DNA of 22,889 nucleotides. It comes from a virus. Of the stretch, positions 5,656 through 12,201 are shown one piece after another; within the stretch, counting starts at the first letter, position 1; each line of letters starts with the position of its first letter. The notes beneath the pieces were generated by a model that did no database searches, was not told the DNA's origin, and saw only the letters and a program-made list of their open reading frames with translations. Position numbers and translations under genes: made by a program. The stretch is taken from IMG/VR virus record IMGVR_UViG_3300033148_010416, positions 1 to 22,889 of that record, one strand, 5' to 3'.

Positions 5656-6122
5656 GGGGGAAAGATACCATTAGGATACCCAGCACCACTCTTTTTTTAC
5701 CTGTCTGGCAGCGTCCAGAGCCGACAGCAGTTGCCAGCACTTGACTTGCACGACACCAAAGGCCGAAAAGGCCAGCAGTGAGGGTTTACGGGGTTTGGAA
5801 GGTATATTGAGCATCTTCGGTCTGTTTGTCCGCACGCCCGCACACCCACGAGGACAGCCAGTAAATGCCTCTAATTGACTGCAAATGCCTGTATTGGCGT
5901 CAAGGGCACACACAACGCCAGTTTTGAGAGACAGGCCGGTAAAAAAAGAATGCTTTTTTAGCCAGAAACTGAACCACGCCCCCTGGCCGCATGGCGATTC
6001 CGTAAATATCTACCCCAAGAACCGAGACTGCGAAATTACAGGTACTCGACTCTATCTGTCGGCAATTTCCGTGTCCTCACAGAAGAATTTTTGTGCTTTC
6101 AGGCAGCATTTTGGCATTACAT

Positions 6123-6131
6123 TTATCCACA
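6123..6131 (+). other. DnaA box 1 (TTATCCACA)
   Basis: An exact match to the strongest DnaA box consensus TTATNCACA, followed by an A/T-rich stretch (6131-6166). A second exact box lies 35 bases downstream in the same direction and a third lies in the first gene. This suggests a host-DnaA-dependent origin or DnaA control of the adjacent promoter. Confidence 0.55.
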
Positions 6132-6157
6132 AAAAATATGCAGATATTTGTAGATTT

Positions 6158-6166
6158 TTATACACA
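6158..6166 (+). other. DnaA box 2 (TTATACACA)
   Basis: An exact TTATNCACA match in the same orientation as box 1. Its last six bases (TACACA, 6161-6166) coincide with the -35 position of the putative promoter in front of the small terminase gene, so DnaA binding and transcription could interfere. Confidence 0.5.
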
Positions 6167-6188
6167 CCTCATTCAGGGGGTATATAAC
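6161..6188 (+). promoter_or_regulatory. Putative promoter of the packaging operon, third G5 motif
   Basis: TACACA (four of six), a 16-base spacer and TATAAC (6183-6188, five of six) have the same geometry as the promoter at 5490-5517. The 16 bases TTCAGGGGGTATATAA (6172-6187) differ from TTCAGGGGGTGTATAA (5501-5516) at one position. Predicted start near 6194-6196, that is, at or just before the ATG at 6197. Confidence 0.45.
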
Positions 6189-6196
6189 TTGCAGAT

Positions 6197-6703
6197 ATGA
6201 CCCTGCGGGATGACAACATTCGTGTTCGGATAAGGCAGTTGGACAAATGGGATTACTTTATCGAGCGGCGAAAGGCTCTCGAAGCTCAGGGGCGAAACAA
6301 AAAGGATGCCTGGGAGCAGGCCGCCGCGGAAATCCTGGGAAAGACAGAAAATGAAGACACTGATGAAGATGACAATTTTTGTGATGTTGATATCGAGCAG
6401 TTTGCTGATAAACCGACTGCCTCTGCGAGACAGATTGTCCAGTGGGTGTTTGAGCACATCAGAGTCAGGAATGTCACGCCTGATATGGCACCGTCACCCG
6501 GAGCGTACTCACTGCTGCTCGATGTCAGAAACAATCCTGCCCTGCGAACGGATTTTATCCACAAGGTATGGGCCAAGTTACTGCCGACACGGGCAGAAAT
6601 CGAATCGAGCCGGAAATTTGAAGATGATGGCCGAAGTCAAATTCAAATCCTTGACAGAATCGAGCGAGCGAAACGCGAGGCCGAGGCAGACTCCGTACTA
6701 TGA
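6197..6703 (+). CDS. Putative terminase small subunit
   Basis: A 168-residue charged protein directly upstream of, and overlapping, the large terminase gene, which is the usual place of the small subunit that recognises phage DNA for packaging. No helix-turn-helix is obvious. The N-terminus is helical and charged (QLDKWDYFIERRKALEAQG), an acidic linker follows (ENEDTDEDDN), and the C-terminal half contains 'TPDMAPSPGAYSLLLDVRNN' and a charged terminal helix (ILDRIERAKREAEADSVL). ATG 6197 is the only good start because a TAA lies four codons before it. It has no SD, which fits a leaderless transcript from the promoter just upstream. A third DnaA-box match (TTATCCACA, 6555-6563) lies inside the gene. 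The assignment rests on position. Confidence 0.55.
   Translation: MTLRDDNIRVRIRQLDKWDYFIERRKALEAQGRNKKDAWEQAAAEILGKTENEDTDEDDNFCDVDIEQFADKPTASARQIVQWVFEHIRVRNVTPDMAPSPGAYSLLLDVRNNPALRTDFIHKVWAKLLPTRAEIESSRKFEDDGRSQIQILDRIERAKREAEADSVL
6555..6563 (+). other. DnaA box 3 (TTATCCACA) inside a gene
   Basis: An exact match in the same direction as the two boxes upstream, but within codons for Phe-Ile-His-Lys of the small terminase candidate. It could be chance; with the other two it makes three exact boxes in about 440 bases. Confidence 0.3.
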
Positions 6704-8453
6704 CCTTGTGCCGAAAGACTTCATAGCCAATTGTAAGTTTCGCAGGGAGATGATACAGCTTGGCTGTTCGGACGAAAAGGCTGCCGAAGAACTCTGGATT
6801 ATGTGCCGGCGTGATTTGCTCTTTTACGTCAATACTTTTGTCTTTACCTATGACCCACGGCTGCCGGAGCCGGTAATTCCCTTTATCACGTATGACTATC
6901 AAGATGAGGCTCTGGTTGAAACTGAGATTGCAATTGTCAGGGGACAGGATTTGCTGTTTGAAAAGTCCCGTGATATGGGTGCTACGTGGATCGGCGATAC
7001 GGTTATTGAAAAACGCTGGCATTTCCATACGCTGCAATCTTTTTTGATGCTTTCGCGTGTCGAGGATTTAGTCGATAAGACAGAAGACCCGGACTGTTTG
7101 TTCTGGAAGATTGATTTTCTCATTCAGAATTTACCGCCGTTTCTCAAACCTAATGTAAACCGCAACAAATTACATATTTACAACAAAGACAACAGTTCAA
7201 CGATAGACGGTGTCTCGACTACAGGCAATGCCGGGCGAGGCGGGCGCAGAACAGCAATATTCCTTGACGAGTTCGCCAGTATCGATATGGGACACGAAGT
7301 TTTAAGTTCAACGCGGGATGTCACCCGATGCAGGCTTTTCAACTCGACACCGAAAGGGACCGGAAACGCATTTTTTGACATGACACAAACACCGATTAAG
7401 AAGCTGCGCTTTCACTGGTCTTTACATCCGGTCAAGAGAATGGGGCTTTATACCTCAGAAAACGGAACGCTCAAAATACTTGATGATGGTTATAAATTTG
7501 AGGACGATTACCCGTTTATTCTTGATGGCAAACTGCGAAGTCCGTGGTACGACAACGAGTGCAAGCGAGCAGCTCACCCGATGGAGATCGCACAGGAGCT
7601 TGATATTGATTATCTCGGCTCTGACTATCAATTTTTTACTTCGGATGTAATAAAGCGTATCCAGACACAGGATATAAGGCCGCCGCTTAAAGTCGGTGAG
7701 CTTGAATTCGAACCGGATTCGCTTCGGCCTTTATATTTCACTGAGCAGGAAGGTGGGAATTTGCACGTGTGGATCAGTATCGATCCGCGAGGCAGGATTT
7801 CCGAAACAATTCCCTGTGTTTTAGGTGTGGATATCGCAGCCGGCACGGGTTCAAGTAATTCTGCTATCAGTGTTGTTAATGAGAAAACCGGTGAAAAAAT
7901 CTTAGAGTATGCTTCGGCTTTTATAAAACCAGAACGGCTGGCAAGGCTGGCTGTAGCTTTGGCCCGGTGGTGCAATAATGGCTTTTTGATATGGGACGGG
8001 GCCGGGCATGGCAGGGTTTTCAGTGATACGGTTATTGAGCTTGGTTATCGAAACATTTACTACAGGCGAAACGATAAAAGTATAACAAAGAAAGTCACTG
8101 ATATTCCCGGTTATTTTTTGACTTCTGATAACAAACTTTCGCTTTTAGGTGCATACCGCAAGGCTCTCGATTGTGGAGCTTTCACGCAGCGCTCTTACGA
8201 GGCAAACAGGGAATGTCTGCAATATGTTTTTACAACCAAAAGCACAGTGGAACACGCCGGCAGCAGAAACACCGTGGACCCGACAGGAGCAAAAGACAAT
8301 CACGGGGATCGTGTTATAGCCGATGCTTTGGCCTGGAGGGCGGTACAGGTTCATTCATATATCGAAAGCGAAATAGATGTAACGAATGATTATTGTTATG
8401 CAGCGCGTCGTCAAAGATATTTGGAACGGCAGAGAAACAAAAACTATTGGTAA
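6624..8453 (+). CDS. terL: Terminase large subunit
   Basis: The ATP-driven motor and nuclease that packages phage DNA. The 609-residue protein from ATG 6624 shows both domains. In the ATPase, a Walker-A-like 'EKSRDMGATW' lies at about 113-122 and Walker B 'TAIFLDEFA' at about 210-218. In the RNase-H-like nuclease, 'VLGVDIAAGTGSSN' (about 399-412), 'FLIWDGAGHGRVFSD' and 'DNHGDRVIADALAW' (about 558-571) carry the acidic residues. The Walker A lacks the usual GK[ST] and reads MGATW, as in a known variant of terminases. The open frame extends up to 6306, but that part is out-of-frame sequence of the small subunit gene. ATG 6624 (or 6627) has GGAAA upstream and overlaps the previous gene by 80 bases. 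A later GTG at 6708 would remove the overlap but has no SD. Confidence 0.93.
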   Translation: MMAEVKFKSLTESSERNARPRQTPYYDLVPKDFIANCKFRREMIQLGCSDEKAAEELWIMCRRDLLFYVNTFVFTYDPRLPEPVIPFITYDYQDEALVETEIAIVRGQDLLFEKSRDMGATWIGDTVIEKRWHFHTLQSFLMLSRVEDLVDKTEDPDCLFWKIDFLIQNLPPFLKPNVNRNKLHIYNKDNSSTIDGVSTTGNAGRGGRRTAIFLDEFASIDMGHEVLSSTRDVTRCRLFNSTPKGTGNAFFDMTQTPIKKLRFHWSLHPVKRMGLYTSENGTLKILDDGYKFEDDYPFILDGKLRSPWYDNECKRAAHPMEIAQELDIDYLGSDYQFFTSDVIKRIQTQDIRPPLKVGELEFEPDSLRPLYFTEQEGGNLHVWISIDPRGRISETIPCVLGVDIAAGTGSSNSAISVVNEKTGEKILEYASAFIKPERLARLAVALARWCNNGFLIWDGAGHGRVFSDTVIELGYRNIYYRRNDKSITKKVTDIPGYFLTSDNKLSLLGAYRKALDCGAFTQRSYEANRECLQYVFTTKSTVEHAGSRNTVDPTGAKDNHGDRVIADALAWRAVQVHSYIESEIDVTNDYCYAARRQRYLERQRNKNYW

Positions 8454-8455
8454 GA

Positions 8456-10228
8456 ATGATAAATCCCCTTAATCAAAAAGAAGTTAAGCAGCTACAGGAT
8501 TCGATGGCGTGGAGTCGCAAGAAACTCGCACCATTCCGGCGAAACCGTATGGAGATTTTACGCGAATATGTGGGCTTCCATTATTCCGACAATGGGGCTT
8601 ATGATAGAGTGCCGATTAACTTAATGGAATTAGCGTTGAATATCTATCAGCAATTACTTGCTGCTCAAGCTCCGCGGGTTTTGATCACAAGTCCTTATAA
8701 ACCGCTCAAGCCCAAAGCCGCAGATTTTCAACTGGGTATGAACCATCTGTTAGAGGAAATACAATTTGGCAAAACTATTGCAACCATAGTTTTAGACGCC
8801 CTGATTGGTATGGGGATAGGTAAAACCGCAATTAACAATTCCGCCACGATTGAGATCGGCGGCTTCCTACACGATGTAGCTCAGCCTTTTACGGATGCTA
8901 TACACCTTGACGATTGGGTACACGATATGACCGCAAAGGTTTATGAACAGGTCCAATATGCAGGCAACAGGTATACGCTGCTCTACGATGAGGCAATGGA
9001 AATGTTCAAGGCCAGCAAGGCCCGCGAACATCTTAGGGCCTCTGAAACACGCGGCTATAACGAAGGTGGAGAGCCAAAGGGTGAGACGCTTTCCCGCGGT
9101 GCTGCGACAAGCCGTGAAGAATTCCGCAAAACAGTAGAGGTTTGGGATATATGGCTGCCGAAAGAAGGTTTTGTTTTGACGATGCAGGCCGGTGACGGTT
9201 CTTCTGTTGAAGGTGAAGCGCTCAATGTTGTGGAATGGGAAGGCCCGGAAATCGGGCCTTATCAAATACTTTCGTTCAACGATGTGCCGGGCAATATTAT
9301 GCCCTTACCGCCTGCTGCATTATGGGAAGATTTACACGATCTGGAAAACCGGCTTTACCGCAAGCTCGGCAGGCAGGCCGAGAGGCAGAAAACAATTCTT
9401 GGTGTGCGCAGCGGTGGTAATGCCGATGGTCAGCGTGTTATCAAGGCCAATGATGGTGAGGCCATCAATCTTGATGACCCGCGAAATACGCAGGAATACA
9501 AGTTTGGCGGTATTGACAACACCACACTTGCTTTTCTGATTCAGTCGAAGGACCTTTACAGTTACCTGGCGGGCAACCTCGATGCTTTAGGCGGTTTAAG
9601 CCCGCAGGCTGAAACGCTTGGTCAGGACAGGCTCTTAGCTGCAAGTGCAAGCCAGCGTATTCTAAAAATGCAAAAAACTACGATTGAATTTACAACACAG
9701 GTGATTAAAAGTTTGGGGTTTTACTTATGGTACGATCCGTGGATTAGGCTGCCACTGGTCAAACGTGCTCCGGGCGGCATTGAAATACCGATTACGTTTA
9801 CGCCTGAAGATAGGGAAGGTGATTTTCTCGATTATAATATCAAGATAGAACCTTACTCAATGCAGCATCATTCCCCCGCTTCGAAGCTTCAGGCTATCCG
9901 CGAAATTTTCAGTAACTTTATTGCTCCGTTTCTGCCGATGCTTGAGGCTCAGGGTATCACGGTTGATTTTGAAGCCTTGTTTAAGACTATCGGCGACTAT
10001 GCAAACCTGACGGAACTAAAAGATTTTCTGATTTATACGAATCCGCACGAACCGGAAAAAATGCCGGTGCAGCCCGGTCGGCAGGCTCCCGTGACAAGAC
10101 GGATAAATGAACGGGTTAACAGACCTGGTGCAACTACGCAGGGCAAAGATGCCGCTCTAATACAAATGTTACTTGGCGGCAGAGTGCAGCCGGCAGAGGC
10201 AGCGGCAATACCGCGAGCAGTCGGATAA
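8456..10228 (+). CDS. Portal protein
   Basis: About 590 residues, beginning MINPLNQKEVKQLQDSMAWS two bases after the terminase stop. Portal proteins form the twelve-part ring through which DNA enters the head. Supporting signs are the location, the length, the early 'PINLMELALNIYQQLLAAQA' and the stem/clip-like 'LWEDLHDLENRLYRKLGRQA' followed by 'ERQKTILGVRSG'. 'QSKDLYSYLAGNLDALGGL' then 'ETLGQDRLLAASASQRI' and a disordered C-terminal tail rich in Pro, Gly and Ala complete the pattern. An earlier in-frame ATG at 8393 lies inside the terminase gene and is not used. The architecture resembles podovirus-type head-tail connector proteins. Confidence 0.88.
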   Translation: MINPLNQKEVKQLQDSMAWSRKKLAPFRRNRMEILREYVGFHYSDNGAYDRVPINLMELALNIYQQLLAAQAPRVLITSPYKPLKPKAADFQLGMNHLLEEIQFGKTIATIVLDALIGMGIGKTAINNSATIEIGGFLHDVAQPFTDAIHLDDWVHDMTAKVYEQVQYAGNRYTLLYDEAMEMFKASKAREHLRASETRGYNEGGEPKGETLSRGAATSREEFRKTVEVWDIWLPKEGFVLTMQAGDGSSVEGEALNVVEWEGPEIGPYQILSFNDVPGNIMPLPPAALWEDLHDLENRLYRKLGRQAERQKTILGVRSGGNADGQRVIKANDGEAINLDDPRNTQEYKFGGIDNTTLAFLIQSKDLYSYLAGNLDALGGLSPQAETLGQDRLLAASASQRILKMQKTTIEFTTQVIKSLGFYLWYDPWIRLPLVKRAPGGIEIPITFTPEDREGDFLDYNIKIEPYSMQHHSPASKLQAIREIFSNFIAPFLPMLEAQGITVDFEALFKTIGDYANLTELKDFLIYTNPHEPEKMPVQPGRQAPVTRRINERVNRPGATTQGKDAALIQMLLGGRVQPAEAAAIPRAVG

Positions 10229-10244
10229 CCGGAAAGGGGTTGTT

Positions 10245-10439
10245 ATGGATAAAATAACGAAAAATGACTTATGGCTGAAAGTGCTGCTTGGTCTGATTAT
10301 TACACTGGTTGTGGCAGGCTTTTCGTACATAGAAACCCGCAAACTCGATAAGGCAGTTTTTGAATTGCATAGAGAAAATGTCACCAAGCAGTTAGATCGA
10401 ATCGAAAGAGGTGTAGAAAAACTTATGCAGGGGCCGTAA
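10245..10439 (+). CDS. Small one-helix membrane protein
   Basis: 64 residues from ATG 10245, which follows GGAAAGGGG. The N-terminal 12 residues are polar (MDKITKNDLWLK), a membrane segment follows (VLLGLIITLVVAGFSYI, about 13-29), then a charged helix (ENVTKQLDRIERGVEKLMQ). The layout recalls small holin-like or XhlA-like proteins in reverse order, but nothing proves lysis function and the place, between portal and scaffold, is unusual for a holin. It could also be a virion membrane protein. Confidence 0.75.
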   Translation: MDKITKNDLWLKVLLGLIITLVVAGFSYIETRKLDKAVFELHRENVTKQLDRIERGVEKLMQGP

Positions 10440-10446
10440 GAAGTAA

Positions 10447-10556
10447 AGCCAAAAGAAAAACGGGCACAGCCGGGTCGCTCCCGGCGAGATGCTCATACCA
10501 TCGAGCCTGTATGAGAGGCTGTTGGGTTAATCCTGACAGCCTCTTTTCTTTTGGTT
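10447..10556 (+). ncRNA. Candidate structured RNA between portal and capsid genes
   Basis: The 141-base gap between 10440 and 10580, the largest in the right arm, folds by eye into a closed multi-branch structure. P1 pairs 10447-10459 with 10544-10556 (13 bp, one G-U). P2 pairs 10469-10474 with 10480-10485 (GCCGGG/CCCGGC, 5-base loop). P3 pairs 10492-10498 with 10509-10515 (CTCATAC/GTATGAG, 10-base loop). P4 pairs 10516-10526 with 10532-10542 (11 bp, two wobbles, loop TTAAT). P3 and P4 abut and could stack. The arm lengths and loops do not fit a tRNA. P4 followed by TTTTCTTTT also works as an intrinsic terminator. Function unknown; no conservation has been tested. Confidence 0.45.
10514..10552 (+). 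terminator. Possible intrinsic terminator (P4 hairpin)
   Basis: A stem of 13 bp (10514-10526 with 10532-10544, including two wobble pairs) with loop TTAAT, followed by the T-rich run TTTTCTTTT. It would sit between the portal/membrane-protein genes and the scaffold/capsid genes and could separate or modulate their expression. Confidence 0.55.
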
Positions 10557-10580
10557 GGATTGAATTTGTGGAGCTTTGAA

Positions 10581-10952
10581 ATGCCAACTTATTGTTTCAG
10601 ATGTCCTGAATGCGGACACGCGGAAAGTGAGGTTAGGCCGATGTCGAAAGCCCGCTGCAAAAAACGCTGCGGCAATTGCGGTGCAGTTTCGAACCGTGAT
10701 ATGAGAGCGGAGCATTGTAATTTTAAGAATTGTGCAGGCAATTGGCCTATGGAATCTGATGCTGCCGGTGTCGATGTTTCGCAGGCTGACGAAGCAGCCG
10801 CCCACGCTAAGGCTATTGGTGTGCCTACTGAATTTAATCCGCAAACCGGCAATCCGGTTTTTACAAGCCGCAACCACCGCAAAAGGTATTGCGAGGCGGT
10901 CGGTTTGTATGACCGCAACGGCGGATACGGTGATCCGCAGAAACAGAGCTGA
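10581..10952 (+). CDS. FmdB-type zinc-ribbon phage protein
   Basis: 123 residues from ATG 10581, which follows GGAG by 7 bases. The N-terminus 'MPTYCFRCPECGHAESEV' with Cys8/11 and then Cys30/33 ('CGNCG') is the FmdB-type zinc ribbon. A second part has 'HCNFKNCAGNWPMESDAAGV', then 'AHAKAIGVPTEFNPQTGNPV', and 'TSRNHRKRYCEAVGLYDRNG' near the end. This two-part layout recurs in phage head gene clusters next to the portal and scaffold genes, from recall. The role in assembly is unknown. The open frame extends to 10551 without an SD. Confidence 0.82.
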   Translation: MPTYCFRCPECGHAESEVRPMSKARCKKRCGNCGAVSNRDMRAEHCNFKNCAGNWPMESDAAGVDVSQADEAAAHAKAIGVPTEFNPQTGNPVFTSRNHRKRYCEAVGLYDRNGGYGDPQKQS

Positions 10953-10956
10953 ATTT

Positions 10957-11166
10957 ATGCCGGCGCTATCGAAAAAACAAAGAAGGATGATGGCTATTGC
11001 AGAGCATTTCCCAACAAAGCTATACGCCCGTAATCGCGGCGTTTTGTCAATGTCTAAACGGCAGCTAAGCGAGTTTGCAAGCACACCGGAAAAAGGTTTA
11101 CCGGCAAGCAAGCGACTGGCAGGCCGTCTGAAAAAAAGAAAGAGAACAAAGAAACTAATAGCTTAA
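10957..11166 (+). CDS. Small basic DUF3008-like protein
   Basis: 69 residues from ATG 10957, four bases after the upstream stop. The pattern 'MPALSKKQRRMMAIAEHFP' ... 'SMSKRQLSEFASTPEKGLP' resembles the short DUF3008 family ('MP.KSK.QQ..M', 'MSK....FAST...GLP'). It is strongly basic at the end (RLKKRKRTKKL). A longer open frame to 10732 overlaps the zinc-ribbon gene in another frame and is not used. Role unknown; frequently linked to phage structural genes. Confidence 0.75.
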   Translation: MPALSKKQRRMMAIAEHFPTKLYARNRGVLSMSKRQLSEFASTPEKGLPASKRLAGRLKKRKRTKKLIA

Positions 11167-11178
11167 AGGAGTTGAAAA

Positions 11179-12171
11179 ATGACTACCGAAAATCAAACCC
11201 AAACTGAAACAGAGGACGTTAAAACCGAAGATACTCGAACCGATGACCAAAAGTTAAAGGACCAATACGATTATGATGATTCGGCAGGCAGTGATGATTT
11301 GCCTGACGATGAAAAGGGCAAAGGCGATGACAAGGATTCCGCCGATGACCAAAAAGCTGCCGATGGTACTGCCGGCAGTGAAAAAGAGCAGCAAGATTCT
11401 GAAACAGAGCAAAAGCCTGTTATCAGTGACGAACTTCTTGAGCGTGCTGAAAAGATGGGCTTTACCAGATATGAGGCTCAATCTTTCAGTAACGCCGAGG
11501 ACCTGAAAAGGACTTTGGACATTCTCGATGGGGCGGACGCAAGAGCCGGCGGCGAAGATAAAGAAAAGACCGGTGAAGAAGATTTGCAAAAAGGGCCTGG
11601 CTTTAAGATTGATCTCAATCCCGATGAGTATGATGCAAAGGTCATCAAGACTTTTGAGGACCTAAACAAATTCCATACGGACAGGTACACGGCTCTTGAA
11701 GCGAAACTCAATGATGTTTTAGAGGCCGTAGGTAACGAGCAGGCCGCAGCAGCGGATTTGCGGTTCGAGTCTATGATTGATGGTTTGGGTGAGGACTTCA
11801 CAGATACGCTTGGCAAAGGCCCCGGCCATAGTCTTAACCGCAAAAGTCCACAGTTTGAAAACCGCGTAAAACTTCACGAAGAAATTGTCCGCATTGCAGC
11901 CGGTTATGCAGCTTTGGGCCAGCGGGTGCCTGCGGAAAAGGAACTGTTTGAACAAGCAGTTGGAACGGTTTTTAAGGACAAACAAAAAGACCTTGCGATG
12001 GATAAGCTCGGCAAAAAACTCGACAAGCGGAGCAGGCAGAGTCTTGGCCGGGCTGCACCACACAAGGATAAGGAATTATCGCCGGATCAACGGGCCGTCA
12101 AATTCGTTAATGATTTCTACAAAAAGAACAACATCGATCTTGGTGAAGGCTCGGACGAGACGTACTTCTAA
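11179..12171 (+). CDS. Probable scaffolding protein
   Basis: 330 residues with an ideal SD (AAAGGAG). The first 85 residues are extremely acidic and low in complexity (DSAGSDDLPDDEKGKGDD, then KDSADDQKAADGTAGSEKEQ), followed by 'LLERAEKMGFTRYEAQSFS', a long helical charged part and a C-terminus with a basic stretch and an acidic end. A highly charged, helical protein of this length immediately before the major capsid gene is typical of the scaffold that guides head assembly and is then removed. No protease motif is visible. Confidence 0.8.
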   Translation: MTTENQTQTETEDVKTEDTRTDDQKLKDQYDYDDSAGSDDLPDDEKGKGDDKDSADDQKAADGTAGSEKEQQDSETEQKPVISDELLERAEKMGFTRYEAQSFSNAEDLKRTLDILDGADARAGGEDKEKTGEEDLQKGPGFKIDLNPDEYDAKVIKTFEDLNKFHTDRYTALEAKLNDVLEAVGNEQAAAADLRFESMIDGLGEDFTDTLGKGPGHSLNRKSPQFENRVKLHEEIVRIAAGYAALGQRVPAEKELFEQAVGTVFKDKQKDLAMDKLGKKLDKRSRQSLGRAAPHKDKELSPDQRAVKFVNDFYKKNNIDLGEGSDETYF

Positions 12172-12201
12172 TTCCTTTGATTGAACGAAAGGAAATTTAT
12201 T

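Larger units (their letters stand above)
5518..6196. other. Non-coding control region between the two arms
   Basis: About 680 bases with no gene I can support. It holds a second AGGGGG-N2-TATAA element (5643-5655) and a hairpin GGCC-GAAAA-GGCC (5761-5773). An inverted repeat CTGGCA/TGCCAG lies at 5705-5710 and 5732-5737. Direct repeats AAATGCCT lie exactly 20 bases apart (5863 and 5883). TGGCGT/ACGCCA (5895-5900, 5915-5920) form an inverted repeat. A long imperfect inverted repeat links 5692-5706 with 5929-5947. Two DnaA boxes lie near its right end. Its place just before the terminase genes also fits a cos or pac site. A 20-codon ORF at 5865-5927 is too weak to call. Confidence 0.6.

Noticed and set aside
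5671-5913. Minus-strand 80-codon open frame
   Set aside because: GTG start with no SD, Cys/Trp-rich composition without pattern, and it covers the repeats of the control region.
5865-5927. 20-codon plus ORF with a GAGGA 10 bases upstream
   Set aside because: Too short, spacing too long, and it overlaps phased repeats that explain the sequence better.
5941-5960. Terminator from the A-run/T-run palindrome
   Set aside because: The stem is almost all A-T pairs with no G-C core and no clear T-run after it; too weak to call.
5885-6187. Plus-strand 100-codon open frame
   Set aside because: No SD, unusual composition, and it runs through the DnaA boxes and the promoter before 6197.
6306-6623. N-terminal extension of the large terminase frame
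   Set aside because: Reads as out-of-frame sequence of the small terminase candidate; real terminase features begin after 6624.
10447-10556. tRNA gene
   Set aside because: The four-arm look is suggestive, but loops of 10 and 5 bases, a 13-bp A/T-rich closing helix and lack of TTC-type T-loop sequence exclude a tRNA.
10527-11111. Minus-strand 194-codon frame
   Set aside because: Antisense to the FmdB-type and DUF3008-like genes, both with good SDs and recognisable motifs.
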